A DNA stretch of 9,775 nucleotides from an uncultured Eubacteriales bacterium (GTDB taxonomy: Bacteria > Bacillota > Clostridia > Peptostreptococcales > Anaerovoracaceae): contig CACXCQ010000292.1 of NCBI GenBank assembly GCA_902766185.1, positions 1-9,775 on the forward strand. Direction: 5' to 3'. The translations under genes were made by a program, and so were the position numbers. The number at the start of each line of letters is the position of its first letter. The first letter of the stretch is position 1. Below are positions 7,097-9,775 of the stretch, one piece after another. Under the pieces are notes generated by a model. That model saw only the letters and a list, made by a program, of their open reading frames with translations, searched no databases and was not told the origin of the DNA.

Positions 7097-7819
7097 ATGA
7101 GAATCGATTACGGATGGAAAACGAGCGCCGGAAAGATCCGCTCCCAGAACGAAGACAGCCTCTTCGCCGGAAACCGCGTCTTCGCCGTCTTCGATGGCAT
7201 GGGCGGCGCCAGCTACGGCGAGGTGGCGTCCCTTCTGGCCACGCAGACGCTGGAGGTGTTCGCGGAGCACGACAAGCTGGCCTGCGGTGGTCCGGAGCTG
7301 GAGGAGGCGCTTGGGGATTACATCACCATCGCCAACGACATCATCTGTGAGGAAATGCGGCAGCGCAGCGTCAGCAGCATGGGAGCCGCGGCGGCTGTGC
7401 TCGTCCTGCATGAGGACCGGGCGTCGATCTGCAACCTCGGGGATTGCCGTATATACCGGCAGGATGGATCCGGGCTGAACCAGCTCTCCTGCGATGACCG
7501 GACGAAGGCGCCCATGCACAGCGGCACCGTCCTGACCCAGCATCTGGGCGTGCCCCGGGAGGAGTTTCTGCTGGAGCCGCACATCGTCACCGACATGGAC
7601 GCGCAACCGGGCCAGATCTTCCTGCTGTGCAGCGACGGCCTGACGGACATGCTGCAGGAGGAGAAGATACGGGAGATCATCCAAAGGCTGGCCGGATCGC
7701 CGGCGCAGAAGATAGCGGACGCCCTGGTGGAAGCTGCCCTGGAGAGCGGCGGCCGGGACAACGTGACCGCGCTGATCGTGAAGTTGGACGAGAATCTTGA
7801 AGCTACGGAGGGAAAGTAA
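7097..7819 (+). CDS. PP2C-family (PPM) Ser/Thr protein phosphatase
   Basis: This 240-residue soluble Mn/Mg-dependent phosphatase is the expected antagonist of the upstream kinase. Family motifs appear in order: N18-E19-D20, DGMGG (33-37, metal-binding Asp33), a GDCR element in the centre, SDGLTD (179-184, metal-binding Asp180) and GRDNVT (219-224, Asp221). The length is typical of a single-domain bacterial PP2C such as Stp/PrpC. The frame is open further upstream, but the ATG at 7097 is chosen because GAGGAA lies at 7085-7090 and the PP2C fold begins directly at its first residues. The stop overlaps the next gene's start (TAATG), implying translational coupling. It probably dephosphorylates the kinase, the FHA-ABC exporter, or both. 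Confidence 0.94.
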   Translation: MRIDYGWKTSAGKIRSQNEDSLFAGNRVFAVFDGMGGASYGEVASLLATQTLEVFAEHDKLACGGPELEEALGDYITIANDIICEEMRQRSVSSMGAAAAVLVLHEDRASICNLGDCRIYRQDGSGLNQLSCDDRTKAPMHSGTVLTQHLGVPREEFLLEPHIVTDMDAQPGQIFLLCSDGLTDMLQEEKIREIIQRLAGSPAQKIADALVEAALESGGRDNVTALIVKLDENLEATEGK

Positions 7820-8637
7820 TGTATTGTTCGCACTGCGGAGAAGAACTCAGAGAAGGGGTCAGGTTTTGCGAAAACTGCGGCAGCCCGGTGCCGGAAAAGG
7901 ATGGGCAGGACAGAGCGCCTTCCGGAAAAAAGAAGGCGCTGATCGCAGGCATCGTCGCGGCAGTCCTCCTTGCGGCGGGGATCGGTGTGATGGTGGGACA
8001 AAAGACGGGAGATGATTCTGCGGGAACGGATGGCGAAGCCCAGACCCAGGCACAGACAGAGGCCCCGGTCAACGCAGCGGCGGATATACCCGAAGACTAC
8101 TACGACCCGGACGAATACGATTTCTCCGCCGTTACCGTAGGCGGACTGTCCCAGTATGAGATGGATAACGTTCTGGATGTGGTGACCGCGTACACCGACG
8201 CGAAGGATAAGAAAAAGATCGGGCAGATGGAACTCAACGCGGCAGCGGAAGAAAGCTCTGTGGTGATCGCCCGCATCCTGGATCCGATCCGGACAGAGGA
8301 CAGGGATAACCGGTCATACGCGGTGTTTCCGATGGATGAGGTGAACCGGCTGCTCTCCTTCTTCACCATGTTCCAGTACGAACCGGACTCCACGTACCTG
8401 AACGGGACCGCCTTCACCGAGGGCAACGAGCTTTGGATCGCGCAGGGTATCGGATGGGAGCAGAGCAGCAGAACCACCTCTGTCGGTTCCTCCGAAGAAG
8501 AGATCGGCCTGGATTATCACACGGTGGAATCCTACGGTCCGGACGCAGCGCACACCACGTACTATCACGCCACCCTGCGCCCGAACGACAAGGGAAGGTT
8601 CTACCTGTACAGCATCGAGTACGTGGATGAGGAATAA
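7819..8637 (+). CDS. Zinc-ribbon single-pass membrane protein with unknown extracytoplasmic domain
   Basis: This 272-residue protein has an N-terminal zinc ribbon (C3-x2-C6 ... C17-x2-C20), a short basic linker, one membrane helix (about 41-60) and a Gln/Thr/Ala-rich tether (about 62-90). A C-terminal domain (about 95-272) rich in acidic and aromatic residues follows and I do not recognise it. By charge the ribbon should be cytoplasmic and the large domain outside. The ATG overlaps the PP2C stop by 1 nt, and GGAGGG (7807-7812) is its ribosome binding site. As last gene of the operon it may be an adaptor or co-sensor for the kinase/exporter. Zinc-ribbon membrane proteins of this shape are common beside regulatory genes in Firmicutes, but no specific function can be given. 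Confidence 0.85.
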   Translation: MYCSHCGEELREGVRFCENCGSPVPEKDGQDRAPSGKKKALIAGIVAAVLLAAGIGVMVGQKTGDDSAGTDGEAQTQAQTEAPVNAAADIPEDYYDPDEYDFSAVTVGGLSQYEMDNVLDVVTAYTDAKDKKKIGQMELNAAAEESSVVIARILDPIRTEDRDNRSYAVFPMDEVNRLLSFFTMFQYEPDSTYLNGTAFTEGNELWIAQGIGWEQSSRTTSVGSSEEEIGLDYHTVESYGPDAAHTTYYHATLRPNDKGRFYLYSIEYVDEE

Positions 8638-8656
8638 TGCGGTTTTCCGCAAATAA

Positions 8657-8679
8657 AAAACCCCGCGCCGCGGGGTTTT
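8657..8679. terminator. Intrinsic, probably bidirectional terminator
   Basis: A perfect 10-bp stem AAAACCCCGC (8657-8666) pairs with GCGGGGTTTT (8670-8679) around a GCC loop. On the plus strand it is followed by GTTG, and on the minus strand by more U residues (complement of 8651-8656). It lies between the convergent operon (ending 8637) and the lipoprotein gene (ending 8689), so it can stop transcription from both sides. Confidence 0.9.
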
Positions 8680-8688
8680 GTTGTGCCG

Positions 8689-9498
8689 CTACCGTGCCGG
8701 AATGACCTCGTTCGCTGATCCGCCGCCGGCCGGGAAATGCTTCTTTACGACCACGTCCAGAAGGCCCATATCGTGAAGAACGAATTTGATGGTCCCGTCG
8801 CTGACGGAGGACTCATATTCTTCGATGCTTTGCTCGATATAGCTGTCGATATCCGGCGCATCAGAGAAATCTTTGAGCGTGGATTCTCGGATGTTTTCCT
8901 TTACGGTCTCGCCGGCTTCCTCAACCGTGGTCCCCGCGATCGCGCAGGCCTCCTCATAGTTCAGAAGGTGCCCGTCATCCCGGCTGAAGGAGTAGGCATA
9001 GTAGTCGTGGGAAGGCACATCCGTTCCGCCTGACGTTTGCGTGACCAGAACGGACACCGCATCATCCAGAACGTACGCATCGTAATCGGACACGGAATAG
9101 CCGCTGTTCCCGTACTCATCGGACATGCGCGCGCACTCGTTGAAGCTGTCGATCAGCTCCCCGTAGAGGCCGTAGAGCTCCTCGTTGGCCGCCCTGGCGT
9201 CCGGAGAGTCGATGTTGATGTACGGAACGACCAGATCGGAGACCTGATACAGTTCATTGAAGGATGTGTAGCTGTCGACCTCCGCAGGGATGTCATAGTC
9301 CGCGTCGAAGACCCAGGGCTTATCGCTGAACTCCTTCAGGGCATCGGCGCCGGCATCTCCGCCGTCGGCCTCCGCCTGCGTCGCGGCGCCGCTGTCACCG
9401 CCGTCACCGCCGGAAGATCCGCAGCCGCAGATCAGCGCCATCATTGCCGCCATCATCAGGATCAATGCGAAAGATAAAATGATTCTTTGTGCTTTCAT
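8689..9498 (-). CDS. Lipoprotein with possible RsiV/DUF3298-like C-terminal region
   Basis: This 269-residue protein has a lipoprotein signal peptide: K2 and R5, a hydrophobic core at about 6-23 and a lipobox ending I-C-G-C26. Lipid-modified Cys26 is followed by a Gly/Ser/Asp/Ala-rich tether (about 27-52). The rest is acidic. The stretch with 'YSFSRDDGHLLNYEEA' and a following amphipathic 'ETVKENI' segment resembles the pattern of DUF3298 domains found in RsiV-type anti-sigma factors and related surface lipoproteins, but this is only a pattern impression. The start has AGGAG (complement of 9509-9513) about 10 nt upstream. It is divergent from a sigma-factor gene and convergent with the kinase operon. 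It acts on the outer face of the membrane; its ligand is unknown. Confidence 0.8.
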   Translation of the reverse strand: MKAQRIILSFALILMMAAMMALICGCGSSGGDGGDSGAATQAEADGGDAGADALKEFSDKPWVFDADYDIPAEVDSYTSFNELYQVSDLVVPYINIDSPDARAANEELYGLYGELIDSFNECARMSDEYGNSGYSVSDYDAYVLDDAVSVLVTQTSGGTDVPSHDYYAYSFSRDDGHLLNYEEACAIAGTTVEEAGETVKENIRESTLKDFSDAPDIDSYIEQSIEEYESSVSDGTIKFVLHDMGLLDVVVKKHFPAGGGSANEVIPAR

Positions 9499-9515
9499 CG
9501 TAAAGTCGCTCCTTT

Positions 9516-9543
9516 CCGCGTCGACGCGGCCTTAAATGGCCGC
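9516..9543. repeat. Two overlapping inverted repeats in the lipoprotein leader
   Basis: CCGCGTCGACGCGG at 9516-9529 is a perfect 14-bp palindrome. It shares four bases with a second inverted repeat, GCGGCC-TTAAAT-GGCCGC, at 9526-9543. Both lie between the predicted promoter and the ribosome binding site (9509-9513) of the minus-strand lipoprotein gene. As RNA the two structures exclude each other; as DNA either could be an operator. Confidence 0.6.
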
Positions 9544-9558
9544 CCTGCCTTTGCTGTT

Positions 9559-9567
9559 ATTGTAACA
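9559..9567 (-). promoter_or_regulatory. Predicted extended -10 promoter of the lipoprotein gene
   Basis: On the minus strand the sequence reads TGT-TACAAT (complement of 9559-9567), a TGn extended -10 with a 5/6 match to TATAAT. No -35 match lies 17-18 nt upstream. The element is inside a small dyad TGTTA-TTG-TAACA (9555-9567). It predicts a leader of about 50 nt carrying both inverted repeats. Confidence 0.45.
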
Positions 9568-9617
9568 CATCTGCGCCGCCCGCGGGATCGTCCGGACGGA
9601 ATTTACTCCGTAGCGTG

Positions 9618-9646
9618 TTGCCGTTTCGGGTGCTGGCTGATACAAT
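9618..9646 (+). promoter_or_regulatory. Predicted sigma-A-type promoter of the sigma-factor gene
   Basis: The -35 hexamer TTGCCG (9618-9623) and the -10 hexamer TACAAT (9641-9646) are separated by exactly 17 nt. The likely start site, near 9653, is about 27 nt before the ATG at 9680, with GGAG at 9668-9671. The promoter appears vegetative rather than ECF-type, so the gene need not be self-activated from this site. Confidence 0.7.
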
Positions 9647-9679
9647 GGATAGCAGAGAGACGACAACGGAGACAGCAGC

Positions 9680-9775
9680 ATGAGCACCCAGTCTGAAAAA
9701 CTGTTTCAGGAGATCTACGAAGACTACTACCAGAAGGTCCTCGCCTACATCCGCGCCCGCGTGAATGATACCTAC
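9680..9775 (+). CDS. RNA polymerase sigma factor, sigma-70/ECF-like (partial, N-terminal 32 codons)
   Basis: Only the first 32 residues are inside the window. They begin MSTQSEKLFQEIYEDYYQKV and continue LAYIRARVNDTY. This pattern, an aromatic/acidic helix followed by 'V..YI..RV.D...', is that of sigma region 2.1 in ECF and related small sigma factors. GGAG (9668-9671) lies 8 nt before the ATG, and a good promoter lies upstream. The rest of the gene and any anti-sigma partner are past the right edge. It is divergent from a lipoprotein gene. Confidence 0.75.
   Translation, partial: MSTQSEKLFQEIYEDYYQKVLAYIRARVNDTY

Larger units (their letters stand above)
571..8679 (+). other. Predicted six-gene transcription unit: exporter, wall enzymes, kinase, phosphatase, zinc-ribbon protein
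   Basis: Six plus-strand genes follow each other with gaps of 45, 14, 3 and 28 nt and a final 1-nt overlap. One promoter candidate lies at the head and a strong terminator at the end; I saw no internal terminator hairpin or promoter. The content joins writer (kinase), eraser (PP2C) and reader (two FHA domains) with an exporter and two envelope enzymes, which argues for one pathway. Co-transcription is inference from spacing. Confidence 0.75.

Noticed and set aside
644..8637. Type VII or type VI secretion locus, suggested by FHA plus kinase plus phosphatase
   Set aside because: No WXG100 protein, EssC/FtsK ATPase, sheath, Hcp, VgrG or ClpV gene is present; the FHA domains are fused to an ABC exporter.
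9561..9592. An ECF-type promoter with TGTAAC and CGTC for autoregulation of the sigma factor
   Set aside because: The two elements are 22 nt apart, too far for ECF promoters (about 16-17 nt). A better sigma-A-type promoter lies at 9618-9646.

Overview
The window reads as one GC-rich bacterial chromosome segment with tightly packed genes, AGGAGG-type ribosome binding sites, sigma-A-like promoters and an intrinsic terminator. The gene set fits a high-GC anaerobic Firmicute of the Clostridia type, or possibly a Coriobacteriia-like actinobacterium: Hanks-type kinase, PP2C phosphatase, FHA-ABC exporter, zinc-ribbon membrane protein, and a lipoprotein with a gly/asp-rich tether. This placement is inference from gene content and composition only. 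No mobile element, CRISPR array, tRNA or rRNA gene was seen.

Layout. (1) Positions 1-484, minus strand: the 5' part of a PAP2-family membrane phosphatase that runs off the left edge. (2) Positions 485-643: a divergent promoter region. (3) Positions 644-8637, plus strand: six genes with gaps of 45, 14, 3 and 28 nt and then a 1-nt overlap, ending at a strong hairpin terminator (8657-8679). They encode a tandem-FHA ABC exporter, an SH3-like/NlpC-P60 hydrolase, an acyltransferase-3 membrane protein, a transmembrane Ser/Thr kinase, a PP2C phosphatase and a zinc-ribbon single-pass membrane protein. (4) Positions 8689-9498, minus strand: a lipoprotein with a possible RsiV/DUF3298-like C-terminal region, convergent with the operon. 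(5) Positions 9499-9679: a second divergent promoter region with two overlapping palindromes. (6) Positions 9680-9775, plus strand: the first 32 codons of a sigma-70/ECF-like factor cut by the right edge.

The core is the six-gene operon. The kinase (writer), PP2C (eraser) and two FHA domains fused to an ABC exporter (readers) form a complete phospho-threonine circuit aimed at a transporter. The arrangement recalls mycobacterial Rv1747, a tandem-FHA ABC exporter controlled by the kinase PknF. Here the circuit is co-transcribed with a putative wall hydrolase and an acyltransferase, so the likely output is export and modification of a cell-envelope molecule. The kinase has a roughly 250-residue extracytoplasmic domain without PASTA repeats, and the zinc-ribbon protein has a second extracytoplasmic domain. 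Both could be sensors. The substrate, signal and direct partner contacts cannot be read from the sequence.
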